This document shows, piece after piece, positions 31,272 to 43,963 of a stretch of DNA of 64,000 nucleotides; positions within the stretch are counted from its first letter, which is position 1; every line of letters begins with the position of its first letter. The translations under genes and the position numbers were made by a program. A model generated the notes under the pieces. The model did no database searches. It had not been told where the DNA came from and worked only from the letters and a program-made list of their open reading frames with translations. The DNA comes from Parasitella parasitica (Eukaryota; Mucoromycota; Mucoromycetes; Mucorales; Mucoraceae): NCBI GenBank assembly GCA_025201805.1, contig MU619259.1, positions 37,238 through 101,237 on the forward strand, given 5' to 3'.

Positions 31272-32550
31272 ATGGTGTCTTCTTTTCTGGCAAGTGCTCG
31301 AGACACAATCTATGCACTAACGTCATGTTGCTTTCCGAATCCAACGCTATACATCAACAAGAAAAACTACAAGGTGCTCAGTCTTCTAGGCGAAGGGTAA
31401 GAGGAGAGCAGCAAGGAGAAAAATTCAAATTATTCAACATTTGCATGTAGTGGGTATTCGTATGTTTATCTGGTCCGCGAAGAGTCCAGCCAAAGAGTGT
31501 TTGCCTTGAAGAAGATCCGGTGTCCCATGGGCGATAGCAGCGCTCTATCAGATGCAATGCACGAAGTGGATATGTATGATTTGTTTCAAAATGAGCACAT
31601 AATCCGGGTTTTGGTAAGACTAAAACACAAAACGTCCAGACAGACAGACAGACAGACACTGAAGCAGAGCACACTCACCGCAGGATACAAGCGTACTGGA
31701 CGATTCCGATGGCACCAAAACTGTCTACATATTCTTGCCCTATTACAAAAGAGGCAATCTGCAAGACAATATTAATGCAAACAACATCAACAAGTCATAT
31801 TTCCCTGAAAGGGATTTATTAGAGTTTTTCTTGAAGGTGTGCTTTGCATTAAAAGTACTTCACAACCATCATTTACCTGGATGCGAAACAGCAGTAGCAG
31901 CAGCAGCAGCAGATGATGATGATGATGGTGATGATGATGATCATTTGGTGCCTTATGGTAAGAAGACATTGGCTGTTGCATCATCATGATGACATTTGGT
32001 TTTTTTAACACACAAGTAGCCCATCGTGATCTGAAGCCAGGCAACATTCTCATCTCAGACGACGGCAAAACACCCATTCTTATGGACTTTGGCTCAGTGA
32101 TGAAAGCCCGTGTCCACATACGGTCCAGACAGGATGGTTTGTTACAGCAGGATATTGCAGCAGAGCACTCTACGATCCCATACCGAGCGCCAGAGTTGTA
32201 CGATGTGCAGACGGGAACAACGCTCGATGAGAAGGTGGACATTTGGAGCTTGGGATGCACAATCTACGCAGCGGCGTATGGACAGAATCCCTTTGAAGCT
32301 AGCGTCAACGAAATGGGAGGTTCAATTGCGTTAGCCATCTTGAATGGTCAGTACAAGTTTCCGCTTGACAAGGAGCAAGATGACCCTTTCAGTGACGAAT
32401 TCAAAAGTTTTATCCGCTTTCTATTGGTGATTGATCCCAAAGAACGACCAGACATAAACCAGGTAAGTGCAGAAATGGCATCATGTGTGTCTTGTGTTTA
32501 ATATGGCTGCTACGCAGGTCATTGAAAAACTGGAAGCCATTTTACAATAG
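31272..32550 (+). CDS. Serine/threonine protein kinase of the STK16/Env7 (NAK) family
   Basis: Five exons (31272-31396, 31451-31613, 31684-31957, 32020-32462, 32518-32550) encode 345 residues. The Gly loop LGEGGYSYVYLV, the Lys of FALKKI, AHRDLKPGN (HRD at 189-191), MDFGSV and YRAPELYDV are all present, so it should be active. It ends soon after the C-lobe, as in STK16. Yeast Env7 is a palmitoylated vacuole-membrane kinase; the Cys19-Cys20 pair here sits in the equivalent N-terminal position, while the Gly2 myristoylation of animal STK16 is absent. A 25-residue low-complexity insert (Ala5 then Asp-rich, about 163-187) immediately precedes AHRD. It is encoded by GCA and GAT repeats at 31889-31943. 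Yeast Env7 also has an insertion at this place. Confidence 0.9.
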
Positions 32551-32933
32551 AGTTACTAATAATACAACATTTAATAAAATTAAATATATATCAGCGATTA
32601 CTGCGCTACACTGCAGGTTTTGTGAACATCATTTGATGTGTCTACAGCCTTTTTTGTAACGGAAATGCATCGATCAGCTGCACCATGAGTATGCACAGCA
32701 GGTCTTATTTTTATCAAACTGTCGTCATGATCCATCGCAGCAGCGCAGTGGAATAGAAGAGCTAGATTTTCATGCATATTGCAACATGTTTGTTTAAGGG
32801 AATATTGCCTCACTTTATGCTAAAGAACGTGCTGCTGAACAGTGCGATAACGTGTTTGTACATTTCTCTTGCAACAGGGCGTTAAGACATTACAATATAT
32901 GTGTGCGCGGCCAATTAACAAAGATGGAAAAAC

Positions 32934-32966
<33 letters not shown>

Positions 32967-33589
32967 ACTTGAGCACCGAAAAGTAAATTGCTTTATATGG
33001 AACCAACGTAAACAAACGAGCTGTGTTATATTAAAGTGATCAGCGTAGAGAAGGAATCAGACACATGCACTGTTTCAGAGTGCGAGGCAGTGTGAATAGA
33101 AGGCTGCTCGATGTAAGCGTTCCAGTAAGGAGTGCAAACAACAATAACAACAACAAACATGTTTGTATGGCCTGTGCAGCAAAACACATTACATGTTGGC
33201 AAACATTGAAGACCATCAGAGCACGCAGTATTTTCCTGTCTTTCTGTCTCTTTCTCTATTTCTTTTTTTTTTTTTTTTTNNNNNNNNNNNNNNNNNNNNN
33301 NNNNNNNNNNNNNNNNNNNNNNNNNNNNNNNNNNNNNNNAAAAAAAAAAGCACAATCACTCAGTCATCATAAGGTAACTTGGCTCTGTGTTTGAAAGCAC
33401 ATCAGATGATCACAGGTCTTTTTGAGTGTACCTTGAATCTATATATATTATTATAAAGTGTGTTGTACATTTTGAATTAGTATATATAAATGATACGGAT
33501 ATAAATTAGACGCAGAAGACTCCATTTTGTTCTTTTTCCCTTTCTTCCCCCATTTAATTTACTTGGATCTTTTACAAACATAGCAAACA
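32551..33589. other. Intergenic with A28 run and assembly gap
   Basis: Contains an uninterrupted A run (32937-32964), the N gap, and a pyrimidine-rich block (about 33525-33550) just before the Sel1 gene. No gene was recognised; frames running through the N block are artefacts. Confidence 0.5.
33280..33339. other. Assembly gap, 60 N, flanked by T-run and A-run
   Basis: Sixty undetermined bases, preceded by an uninterrupted T run (about 33262-33279) and followed by A10 (33340-33349). The true length and content are unknown. Confidence 0.95.
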
Positions 33590-36500
33590 ATGACAAACGG
33601 TTTGTTTGGCCGTTTATTTGGTGCAAACAAATCCAACAAGAAACTGACCAACGCAGCCAAAAGACAAACCAGTCCATCGACTAGCAAACCACCCTCACCA
33701 TCACCCTCGCCCTCGCCTTCTCCGCCACCATCATTGCCTCAGCTACTTTCACCATCTCCGCCGTTACTGCCAACACCTTCAGCGACACCATCGCCCCCAG
33801 CGCCTTCAGAAGCCCTAGATACTTTGGCCGAGAAATCGAGCAGCGGCACAGATGGTTTCCTGAATAGTCAGCCAGCAAACAGCGATATAGACGGCCATTT
33901 GCAGGACTTGAATAGCTTGATGCATTATAAAGATGAACATCAAGATGAGTACTCTACTATCTCATCGTCTACTTCGTCTTATCCTTCGCTTCAGGATGCG
34001 CTTTTTTCGCACTTGTCTACATCAGACACTCAGTCAGAAATAACCCAGTTTTCAGATTTCCCTAAAATAGCAGTTCGTGCTCAGTCTCAACAAGGGCCTG
34101 ATCGCCGCTCATTGTACACTGTCGCAGATAACACGGACGCAAACACCTGTCTAGATCCTTACGAAACTAGCGGTACAAAGCAGCTGTACGAGCTCTACAT
34201 CGAGGCTCTGCGCTACCTGTCTCCAAAGTCGAGGGATAGGAGCCCAGCGCAAGCATTTCGCTTGTTTGAGTTTGTCGCCAATCAACAGGAAACCTCCAGT
34301 AATGCACGCTATTTGGTTGCTTATGCCCAGTATCGTGCAGGACGCATGTTGTATGAGGCTAATTACACTGCTGATCATCACGATCATGATGAGCACATTA
34401 AACAACAAGGGCTCAAGTATCTGCTTGATGCGTCTAAAAACGGCATCACATGTGCAACTTTCATGTTGGGCTTTTATGCCGAGTGCGATGGCGATATCGA
34501 ATACGCATGCAACCTCTACTACCAGGCTGCCATCAAGGGCCAGCTGTTGGCGAAAGTCTATTTCGGAAACACCGTCTTGTTCAAGCACGTCGATGGATAT
34601 CAGCCCAAAGACGCTGTCCTCATGCTGACCGAGGCAGCTAATCAGGTAGCACTGCTCACTCGTTATTTTTTTTTTTGCGACGTACTAACAATAAACTCAA
34701 TGTAGGGCCATTCGATTGCTTCTCTGTCTCTGGCACTGTATTATGAAAAGATGCATCAGATTGAGACTGCCATCAAGTATACTGCAAAGGTTAATTTGAC
34801 CCCCAAGCATCCTTACTTTTGCATTGCCAACTATCAAATCGGCATCATCTACCTCAAGGCAGGCATCGAGTATGCAGAGGTCGCTTTCCGCTATCTCTCT
34901 GCTTCAGCAAAATCGCACCATTGCGGCAGCAAGTACACTCCAGCATTACGTAAACTGAGTACCCTTTCTTTGATGGGCATTGGCACTGCAAAGAACCCGT
35001 CTGCTGCGTTCAGCTTGATCCAGGAAGCCGCTCGGTTGGGCGACGAGCCAGCAAACATCATTCTGGCCCAAATGTACCAGAGGGGCCAAGGATGCACTGC
35101 AGATCTGTTTTGCGCAATGCAAATATTCGACAATTACCCAAACAACATTGCAGCCAAGCTGTCCAGAGGCCTGCTCGTCATGAACGACAATCCTGAGCAC
35201 GCCTATCGAGAATTCGCTAGCATCATCAAGCACCAAGCAACTCAATTTGACCTGGACCATTATAACGTACAGGCCATCAAGTACGAAGCTAGCGTGCGCA
35301 TCGCTATTTGGGAGTACAATGGAATTGGTGGCACTGAGAAAAATCCTGAAAGAGCATTTCGCACGTTGCAGAAGCTCTCAGACGACTGCAATTACAGTGG
35401 CGCTCACTTTTGGTTGGCAACCGCTTATTTGGATGGCGTCAGGCTTGACGATGGTTCAGTCATAGTGCCCACAAACCAAGACCTAGCCTTTGCCTATTTC
35501 CTCAAAGGCGCCAAGCAGAGCCAGCCTAAATGCCAGTACTACGTCGGTCTCATGCTGCAAAGAGGCTACAGCAACAAGGCCTACAACAAGACACACGCTC
35601 TCTCGTTCTTTATGGATGCTGCCAGCCACAACGACGACATGGCTCTCACACAGGTTGGCGTCTACTACTTTAGTGGAAGCATTGGTACCAACGGTCGTGA
35701 TCTAGACAAGGCGTTTCAGTACTTTTCTGCCGCTGCCAAGCAGAACAATGCGCTGGCCATCCAGTATTTGGCCGACTACATGATCAAGAACACAGCAAGC
35801 GGCCCTATCAATCATTACCACATTTACACAGAGCTAAATCGATCAGCAGGCGCCGACCAGGACCCTATTGCCTACAGAATGCTGGCGCTGGTGGTCTTTA
35901 ACAGCAACATCCACCCCCGTGAGACGTACGAAGATAGAAAGCACCCTGTCTACAAGGATTTAGCCGATATTTACAACAATGCTAAAATTGATGCCATGAT
36001 GACCAAGGCCAACGTCAAGTTCAAGTTTGCATTGCATCTGCTGTGGAGGGCTATCGAGCTGAATGATCACGCTTCTGGCCAGTATCTGTGTAACTTTTAC
36101 GAGCATATGAGCCACGAGGATGTGACCAGAACAATCGAGCTGTTTGAAAAAGTCGAAATTGGTGTACCAAACAAGTAAGTCGGTCGGATACAACAAAATA
36201 GGGTTCGATAAAATAAGCTGCTAAATTTGTCTGTGTCATGTATAGGCTGACTATTGCGTTTGCTCGGTTCTTGAAGGTGTCCAAAAATAGAGCCAGCGCT
36301 TTGGCCAAGTTTATCGAGGTGGCTTCATACAACGCAATCACGACAAGCATTGGCTGGACTTCTCGTCTAGAAGCCGCAAAACTGATCTTGCTGAAAAACC
36401 AAGGAAAAGCTCGCACCAAGAAGCTGGTGTTTACTTGGCTCAACGAAATGATCAAGTTCAATGGCAAAGACTTGCTCGTGCCCTTTGTTCTTTTAGGTAT

Positions 36501-38760
36501 GTGTTTACGTGATTTTGTGATTTTGTGATACTAACTTGAGTTTCAGCCAAATGTCATGATGATGAGATCTGCTCAGGCTGCGCAAAGGAACTGGCAATGC
36601 CTCTGTACAAAGACGGCCTTCAATGCAAGCTGGACGACACTGAATTAGAGATATTTGCCAGGATGCGTTTGGTGGAGGCTTACTACAAGTCAAACAACTC
36701 AAACGCTTCTATCCAATTGGACCTGGTCGAGCCATTGCTTGATTCCATCACTGATGCACAAGAGAGAAACTCTAAATCAGCAGACTTGTATTACTACAGA
36801 GGTAAAAATAGCTCGTGAGCGTGGATGTACTTTTTTTTTTTTCCCTGGTTACTTACACCTCTTTTAGGATTACTATCGTTACATAATGGGACAATCTATA
36901 ATTACAGAGAAAGAGCACGGCTATTTCTTACAAAAGCTGACCAACTCGGCCACATCTACGCATGTCTGGAGCTCGCTTATCTCTATGGTACGACTCAGTA
37001 TCAAGAGGAGAAAGCGGATGCATGCTTCCAAAAAGTAGACAGTAGCAACGCTACTCCATTTTCGCTCAAGAGCAGGATCACCGAGTCCATGGTCCAGTTC
37101 CGCAACAAGAATATCCACACCCCAAACGACTATCTGCTGGAAATCAGCAAGATGAAGTTGGCTGCTGGCATCACCTACAGCTATTACAACATGGAGCGCC
37201 AAGCTCTGGATTGGTTGCAAGAAATTTCTGATAACCCGTTGGCGCAAATTATGATCTTGTACTACAAGATGAAAGACATGAAGCAGAGAACCGCACAAAA
37301 CATGAGGCGCATCTCTGATTTAATGAATCCCTTTGAAGCCACTCCCCAGCTCGATTACTACAGTAGCATGGCTTTGAGCTATGGTCAGTTCCGTCTTGGA
37401 CAGTGCTACGAAGACGGCGACTTTGTTCCGCAAGACAACAACAGGGTGCTTGACTACTATACTAAGGCGTGTGCCTACCTGCAGAACAATGAGACCTACG
37501 AGCGTCTGGCTGAAATCTCTGGCAAAAGCGGTGCCGATATAAATCTTTTCCCTACTCTTTGTAACGCTGCTCGTAACGATCCCGCTGCCATCTTCAAATT
37601 GGGCCAGTATTATCACCACAAGGATCTGAATCCTGCTGACCCTGACGTTCCCTGCAAGAAGGCCGCTGATCAGTACCTCAAAGCCGCTCAATCTGGACAC
37701 ACCGAGGCCTGCTATTACTATGCCAAGTACCGCATCGATCAAATGCGTAAATCCACCGAACTGAATGCTGCCGTCAAGTCCAAGAAAGCCGCGCACTACT
37801 TACGCATTGCCGCCAATAAAAACCACGGCCCTTCATTTTACGAGCTGGGTAAACTGGAACTCGCTGCTGGCTTGTATGAAGACGGCAAAGAAGATTTGCA
37901 AGAAGCCGATTTCCTTCAGTGCGGTGCTGCTAGCTTTGAGCTCGGAGAACTCTATAGAAAAGGGTTTGTTGGCGTGATCTCTGACAAGATTACATTTCGT
38001 ATCACACAAAACTTAGACAGAGCTCTCGAGTATTACCGAAGAGCCATGAATTTTGGTTATGTCATGGCCATGATTCGCATCGGCGATTTTGTAGAAACTG
38101 GAGCTCTTGGTGACCAAAGCACAAGCCAAGCCAAAACATGGTACAAGCGCGCTTTAAGCCAGGGCTGTCCTGACGGAGCTGCTGAATACGCTCTAGGCTG
38201 TCTGGAAGAAACTTGCATTAGTATCACTCAGGCTTCCGGTGACGCTCTTCGAAAGCATCGCCAAACAGCCTTCAGGTGGTTCACGAAATCATTGGAAGCC
38301 AACAACAAGTCTGCCCAGTTTAAAATTGGCTGCTATCTGCTTCATGGTTGGGTCTCTCCGTCTTTGGCAAATAGTGTAGATCGAGGTTTACACATTTTAC
38401 AAGAAGAGAATGCCAATGGTAATGTCTTGGCCATGAAGGAGTTGGCTCGTTATCATCAAGGAGTTGGTAATACGAAGCGTGCATTTAGTTACTGGCGCAA
38501 TGCTGAACTCTTGAATGATCCTGAGGCTCTTGAATTCATTGCCGAGTGTTTCCAAAAGGGTCTGTTGGGTCAAGCTGTTGATACAGAAGCAGCACTAGAA
38601 TACAGAGCCCGTGCTTTAGAAGCTCGTAAGTTTTTTTTTATCATCATGAATTCTTTTACTGACATTTTTTTTCATAGGCAAACAAGCTGTAGAGACACAA
38701 CGCAGTATCATGGGCTTCAAGTCTGATTACTCTGATGAGAGACACGATCGTTCCAAATAA
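33590..38760 (+). CDS. Very long Sel1-repeat (TPR-like) protein
   Basis: Six exons (33590-34645, 34706-36174, 36246-36496, 36547-36801, 36868-38625, 38678-38760) encode 1623 residues. Residues 25-70 are Pro/Ser-rich and disordered. From about residue 185 to the end the protein is a chain of Sel1-like helical repeats with A-x-x-L-G, G-x-x-Y and A-x-x-Y/W-Y signatures, for example AFRTLQKLSDDCNYSGAHFW, ALSFFMDAASHNDDMALTQV and ALEYYRRAMNFGYVMAMIRI. Such repeats are protein-interaction scaffolds in chitin synthase regulation and ERAD, but most Sel1 proteins are 400-800 residues. No enzymatic domain, signal peptide or membrane span is obvious. It is probably a large adaptor; the partner is unknown. 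Confidence 0.9.
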
Positions 38761-39026
38761 CCAACTCTACAAATATCTTTTATGCGCACAAAAAAAAAAC
38801 ACACAAGTTGTAAATTATTTTTCATCTACCATGCCTATTCGTTTATCACATCTCCTTTTACACTATCATTACTTTTATTTATTTATTTTATGTATAGACC
38901 ATTTCTTTTTTTTGCATCTCTTAATTTATTTAACTAACTGTACTCTATATATTTCATGAAATCTTAACTTATTTATTTCTTATACAACTACAACAATTCT
39001 ACTAATATCCTATGTACTCTTTTATT

Positions 39027-39071
<45 letters not shown>

Positions 39072-39755
39072 TCAAAAAAGCTAGATACCTTGGGCTTCGA
39101 GCTTATGTCTCACTCTGTTTAGCTGATACGAAGAGTATCATTTTTTGTGCCATCAATAAGTTTGAGGCAATGGCTTCGACATTTTAAACCCTCTCAAATG
39201 GGATGTCCTCATCCAAAATCGATAGGAAAAAGTATTCTAAAGTTACCAATTTTCTACTTGATGAATTGTTACTCAAATTTATTTTAGTAAGATGCTTTAA
39301 TCATGTATACTATCATAGAGAAAAAAACACACAAGCGATTGAACTGGAATATCTCACGTTGATATTGAGAGCACTCCAATCGCTCTATTTTCTAATGATA
39401 GAGGCTCTTCTTCACAAACCCTCCCTTCATCTGTCACTCGTTTTGATTTGTAGCATTTGCCAAAGTCTGGCGTACACATTGGAAATGCGTTTTGATGTCG
39501 CAGCACTGACATCGGATACTTACCTCATAGATTAACTTCCCTTCTTTCACTCCGAGCGCTGCTTTGATTCGAACACACAAAAAGTCTTCATGAACAGCAA
39601 ATAAAAATCATCAACAAATGTAAGGTCTTTCGTCGAACGCTATCCTACTGTGACATCTGCAAGCAAGAGTTTTTGACGAAAAAAAGTGTAGATTAAAAGA
39701 GTAGGTAAAAACTGAATCTACTTTTACATAAACGCTTTTATTTGTTAATTAAAAT
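38761..39755. other. Convergent 3' region with A37 run
   Basis: Lies between the Sel1 gene and eIF3d. It contains an uninterrupted A37 run (39031-39067). A 110-codon frame at 39203-39535 has no recognisable domain and is not called. Confidence 0.5.
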
Positions 39756-41527
39756 TTACTTTTGCTCCTCCTCCTCATCCTCTTCATCCTCGTCGTCTTC
39801 ATAGTCGTCTTCCAAATCTTCCTCAGATGGAACGGCATAAACACGAAGAATAGGTCTATTAGGATCCTTCATCATAACATAAGTGCCCTCAGGTAGCTGC
39901 AAACACATATCCACGACAGCCTTAATAATACCCCAACCATTATTCAAAGACAAGTTCATTTGAGAAGCAAAATCACGAGGCTTGTAGGCGTGAGTGCCCA
40001 GAATGACATGACGAGAGTTATCCTTGGGATTGCAACGAGCAACATAACCCAGCTTGAGTTGTTGGGCATCAGCCAAAAGAGCTTGGACAGCCCAACGAGC
40101 CAACTTGGCTGCGTTGTTTCTCATTTCCGTAGCAACCACAGCACCACGCTGAGAATCTAAGCTCTTCTTCCAAGGAAGAGCTGCGCCAGCGCCTTGGGCA
40201 GTGGGGTCAAATTCGTTCAAAGCACGAATAGTGGCATAGCTAGTACCATTAGGTGTCTTGACAGCAGCATCCACTTCTGTACGAACAATCAGTTGGACCT
40301 TGTTATCTTCTTCAGCAGCATTAGGTCCAGTCAGGTCGAATCCTCTGTAGCGGTAACCACACGATGCTAATACAGCTTCAGTATCAGCTGTAGCAAAGGG
40401 ATTACGGTTTTCAAACTTAATGGCCTCTTTATCGAGCACTTGGCGAGAGAAATTTTGATTGATATAAGTTGCTTCATTGCAAAGAGCAGACCACGAGTTG
40501 ATGGTATCCTTGTCGCTTTCAGCAGGAGGATCAAAAGAGTTTTCATTGACGGTGACAAAATCAAACACACCACCAGGACGCTTATCCAAAATCACCTTAC
40601 CATCAGCAGTTTTCTTGACCACGATATCCCAGGGATACACGGTACGAGTAGCACACATCAAGAGGGAAAGGACGTCATCGGTAGCAAAGACGGTAGCTTT
40701 GTTCTCTTTGATATATTGCTGAATGATGGGATCCTCAGACGTCGTAGTCGCATACTTGACACGATCAATGTGTGCAAGCATCTTTTCGTGCTTGGTATTA
40801 ACACGATCATATGCCTTGTTGTAAGTGTTGACTGAACCGTAGGTGGCAATTTCGGTAACTTGAGGAATGTTAAAGTTCAACTTGCTCAAACGACTAAACT
40901 CGATTTCATCCAAAACCTTCCAATCAGCACCAATGTTGATGGAAGCATTGCGAACACGTTGAGGCTTATCGTAATCCTTATGACCGTATCTACGTCTATT
41001 ATTTTGTTGCTGATAACGGCCGCCGCTGGCACGTTGACCGACAGTACGGTAACCGCCTTGCTTATTGTTTTGAACACGGTTGCTACGAACATTGCTACCG
41101 CCACCACTAACAGCCTTCATGGCTTGCTTCTTAGTGCCTGAAGATCTATTGTCAACAACAGAGAAAGACGACTCGTCTTCGTTGTGAGTGTAAGCAAATG
41201 CAGAGGCAAAAGAAGCGCCGTATGCTTGATGTTGATCTATTGATTTGCTGGTTAGTCAAGATTTGCCTCTATCTAAAACAAGCAAAATTTACCTCTGTTG
41301 AAACGGTTGAAGCCAGCTCTTTGACGGCCTTGGACCTCTCTGTTGTCTTGCTTTTGGCCTTCAGGATTGGACCAGTCGGCAACACGACCTAATTTATCGG
41401 CCTTGCTGTAAGGAGCATAGGGAATATCTTGAAATTGCTCAGGAATTACATCAGTGGCAGGTCCCCAGCCACCTTCGTTGTCATGAATAGTGGGGAGGAA
41501 AAAGTGAGGCTTGGTAGAATCAGTCAT
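39756..41527 (-). CDS. Translation initiation factor eIF3 subunit D
   Basis: Subunit of the eIF3 complex that contacts mRNA at the 40S exit and, in animals, binds the cap directly. Two exons (41293-41527 and 39756-41236, 56-bp intron) encode 571 residues. The conserved N-terminus (DNEGGWGP, PYAPYSKADKLGRVADW) and the Arg/Gly/Gln-rich segment (GRYQQQNNRRRYGHKDYDKP) are typical. The core has DWKVLDEIEFSRLSKLNF and RTVYPWDIVV, and the family-specific FDLTGPNA, LARWAVQALLADA and LGTHAYKPRDFASQ. It ends in an acidic Asp/Glu tail. Length fits the family (about 550). It shares a short divergent promoter with the SNAPIN-like gene. Confidence 0.97.
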
Positions 41528-41767
41528 TGTATTATTATATGTCGATCTTTATTGCGGTACGGATTGAGCAATCAAGTTAGCTTCGAGTAGGAGTGAACCA
41601 AATGATAGAGTATACCTTTCAAATTATCAAAGCAAGAAGACTACAAGCTTTGAAAAGAAAAACTTTTTTTTACTCTAGTAATTCAACTGTGATCCTGTGA
41701 CGACTGTAACCACAGAGAGAAGACCGGAGATGCAACAGCAACATTGCCATCCTTCATCCATTTCATC
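41528..41767. promoter_or_regulatory. Bidirectional promoter, eIF3d / SNAPIN-like
   Basis: The 240 bp between divergent start codons must hold both promoters. No specific factor site was identified. Confidence 0.5.
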
Positions 41768-42122
41768 ATGAGCGAAATATCCACAGGGCAAGGATTCAAC
41801 GCTGTGCTGGGTCCTGCTGTATTAGAGATAGATCAGGCCATTAGCTCTGTGCAGAAGAGCCAGGAGAATCTGGGGAAAGAGATTGAACGGCTTGTAGCAG
41901 GTATTATCTAAAAGGCCAGTGCACTCATACAGGACTAACAATGCTCTAACCAAAGAGTTGGAGCTATTCACTGACATTGCTGAGCCTCCGAAACTGCAGC
42001 CATCCTTGGAAAAATTGGTGGACGCCAAGAACAGATTGACATCAACGAACAGGCTGCTGGCAAGAACAAATGAAAGAGTGGAGAGGCTACAAAATGAGTT
42101 GAAGCAACTCCAACATCGATAA
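41768..42122 (+). CDS. SNAPIN-like BLOC-1/BORC subunit
   Basis: Small coiled-coil protein of 99 residues in two exons (41768-41900 and 41956-42122). SNAPIN is a subunit of the BLOC-1 and BORC complexes that act on endosome and lysosome positioning. The C-terminal helix (PSLEKLVDAKNRLTSTNRLL, then RTNERVERLQNELKQL) matches the SNAPIN pattern of a long helix with conserved LLNARxR-like spacing. The 55-bp intron has a GTATTA donor, a CTAAC branch-like site and a CAAAG acceptor, and it joins in frame. An earlier AG would leave a 19-bp intron, too short for this gene set. The gene is easily missed because it is short. Confidence 0.75.
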
Positions 42123-42391
42123 TAAAAATCATATTCACAACTACTGATAAATTCATTTGAACGCATACCAATATGTATTGCCATTATCAACAAGCTCATC
42201 AACTTTTATGAAAGAGCGTATTTTGGCTCAGTTCGCATTACTATACCTTTTTGGTCTTTTATACCTCTGGTACAAAATCATTCTTCAAGATACTGAAATA
42301 CGTGAATGCAGTATAGATATCGAAATCTATGAATATTTAGCTTTTATATAAATATACCTAGGCGATGACACGTAAAAATGCTTCAATTATT

Positions 42392-42411
42392 AAAAAAAAA
42401 AAAAAAAAAAA
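42392..42411 (+). repeat. A20 run in the convergent 3' region
   Basis: Uninterrupted A run directly beyond the GATA-factor stop, so it reads as T20 in the 3' flank of the minus-strand transcript. Confidence 0.8.
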
Positions 42412-42414
42412 GGT

Positions 42415-43963
42415 TTATTCAAAAAACTGGTTCTGTTGCTGAGGTGGAGAAATTTTGTTTTGCAGTAAGGGTGATGTTTTGTTGTTGGCACTCATTGTTT
42501 GAGCTTGATAGTTGGCAGCGGATGCAATCAATGGAAGTAGCTCCGGTGGCAAATTGTTCAACTGAACACCAATATCTTCAAGTAAAGAATATACATCTCC
42601 TTGTTGAGGAGTAGCAGTGGCAGGATTAGGTTGACCTAAACTTGCTAATGATGAACTGGATGAGGAATGCACAAGACCAGGTGGTGGGGAGGATGACATG
42701 TAATTGAAATAGGATGAAGTAGAGGTAGTATTCGTTGGCGTTGATAGCAAGGGATTAGTAGGCGTGGGGAGTGAAGTGCCAAAGAAAGTAACGTCAGCGT
42801 TATCGTAACTGTGGTTGGGTAAAGAGCTCGATAAAAGCGGCTGATTTTGCAAATAAGATGGCGTTCGAGGTTGAGGTGTTGGTGGACGAGTTTGTTTTTG
42901 AATGCTACGACGTTGACGCTTAATTTGAGAGGGACGAGTAGGCATAGCCTGTATTTTACTTGTAGTAGGTAATGAGCTTGAGAGCCCGGGTTCCTTTATA
43001 GCAGTAGCAGCAGCAGCAGCAGTAATACTACAGGTTGTTGCTGCAGAAGAAGGCGCAGTGGCACCTCTATTTCTCTTCTTGATAACATCTGTTTTAAGAC
43101 TTAGTGGCCTTACAACACCATGAAGTTTTAAAAACAGGCCACAGGCGTTGCAAAGTGGATTTCCACTAGGATCCCTACGCCAAAGCGGTGTAGTTTGGGT
43201 TGAACAGTTGTAACATTGTGTTTGGCCATTTTTTTGAGGTTTGTGTTGCTGGTGATTGTCTTCTTCTACTGAGGACGCAGATGGAGACGGTGAATCTGCA
43301 TACTCGAGATAGTTGTTGTTGGCTGGAGCAGGTGCAACATTTAGAGCAGCAGTGTTTGCGCCAGAAAATTGACCAGGATTTGCAACAGGACTGTAATACA
43401 TGTTCAACATCTCTTCAAAACTGACGCCACCCATGTTCAAAGCAGCAGGAGGATCGCTTCCAAAGAAAAATGTGGAGGATGATGTTGGTGCATGATATGG
43501 CTCAGAATAACTCACAGCATCGTCATTAAAATTAACAGGGATATTGATGCTATCAGTTTTCTACAAATGCATGTATGAGAATCTGGGTACTATATGGTGA
43601 GTAACTAATTTCATGATTTACCATTGGTGGTGATTCAGAAACTATGTGCGTCTCTACCGTTTTGGTAGCCGCCTCATTTGTGGGTTCCGAGGATACTTGA
43701 GCATTATCATTCTTCTTCAAGGTCATTGCCATCATACGCCATGTTAGATTTTCTAATCTAGACCCATTGGGCAGTGTATCCTTGGCTTTTGTATACATTC
43801 TCCAAATTTGACTTGACAAGGGATCTTTTTTCTTTTCGTCTTGATCGACTTTATCATCCCGCATCTCCTGGTCGTCTTCAGGAAACAGATTACATGCCAG
43901 CACTTGGTCAGCCATGCGGGTCGTAATCGATGTATTGAACTTTTTTCCATTCATTGGCAGCAT
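42415..43963 (-). CDS. GATA zinc-finger transcription factor, AreA/Nit2/Gaf1 type
   Basis: Two exons (43622-43963 and 42415-43560, 61-bp intron) encode 495 residues. The N-terminal domain at about residues 51-82 ([20 protein letters not shown], then ENLTWRMM) is the DUF1752 motif of fungal nitrogen-regulatory GATA factors. One zinc finger at residues 230-254 is C-X2-C-X17-C-X2-C ([20 protein letters not shown], then LCNACGLF), followed by the basic [20 protein letters not shown]. The rest is Ser/Thr/Pro/Gln-rich with an Ala tract and is probably regulatory. By family, it should bind GATA sites and control use of secondary nitrogen sources. The start is the first ATG after an in-frame non-ATG extension. 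Confidence 0.93.

Noticed and set aside
33026-33394. Open frames crossing the N gap
   Set aside because: They read through undetermined bases and homopolymers.
39203-39535. 110-codon frame on the plus strand
   Set aside because: AT-driven composition, no domain, and lies in a 3' region; could be chance.
41901-41919. A 19-bp intron in the SNAPIN-like gene (GTATTA...CCAG)
   Set aside because: Far below the 50-bp minimum seen in every other gene here; a 55-bp intron ending at 41955 fits frame, branch site and homology.
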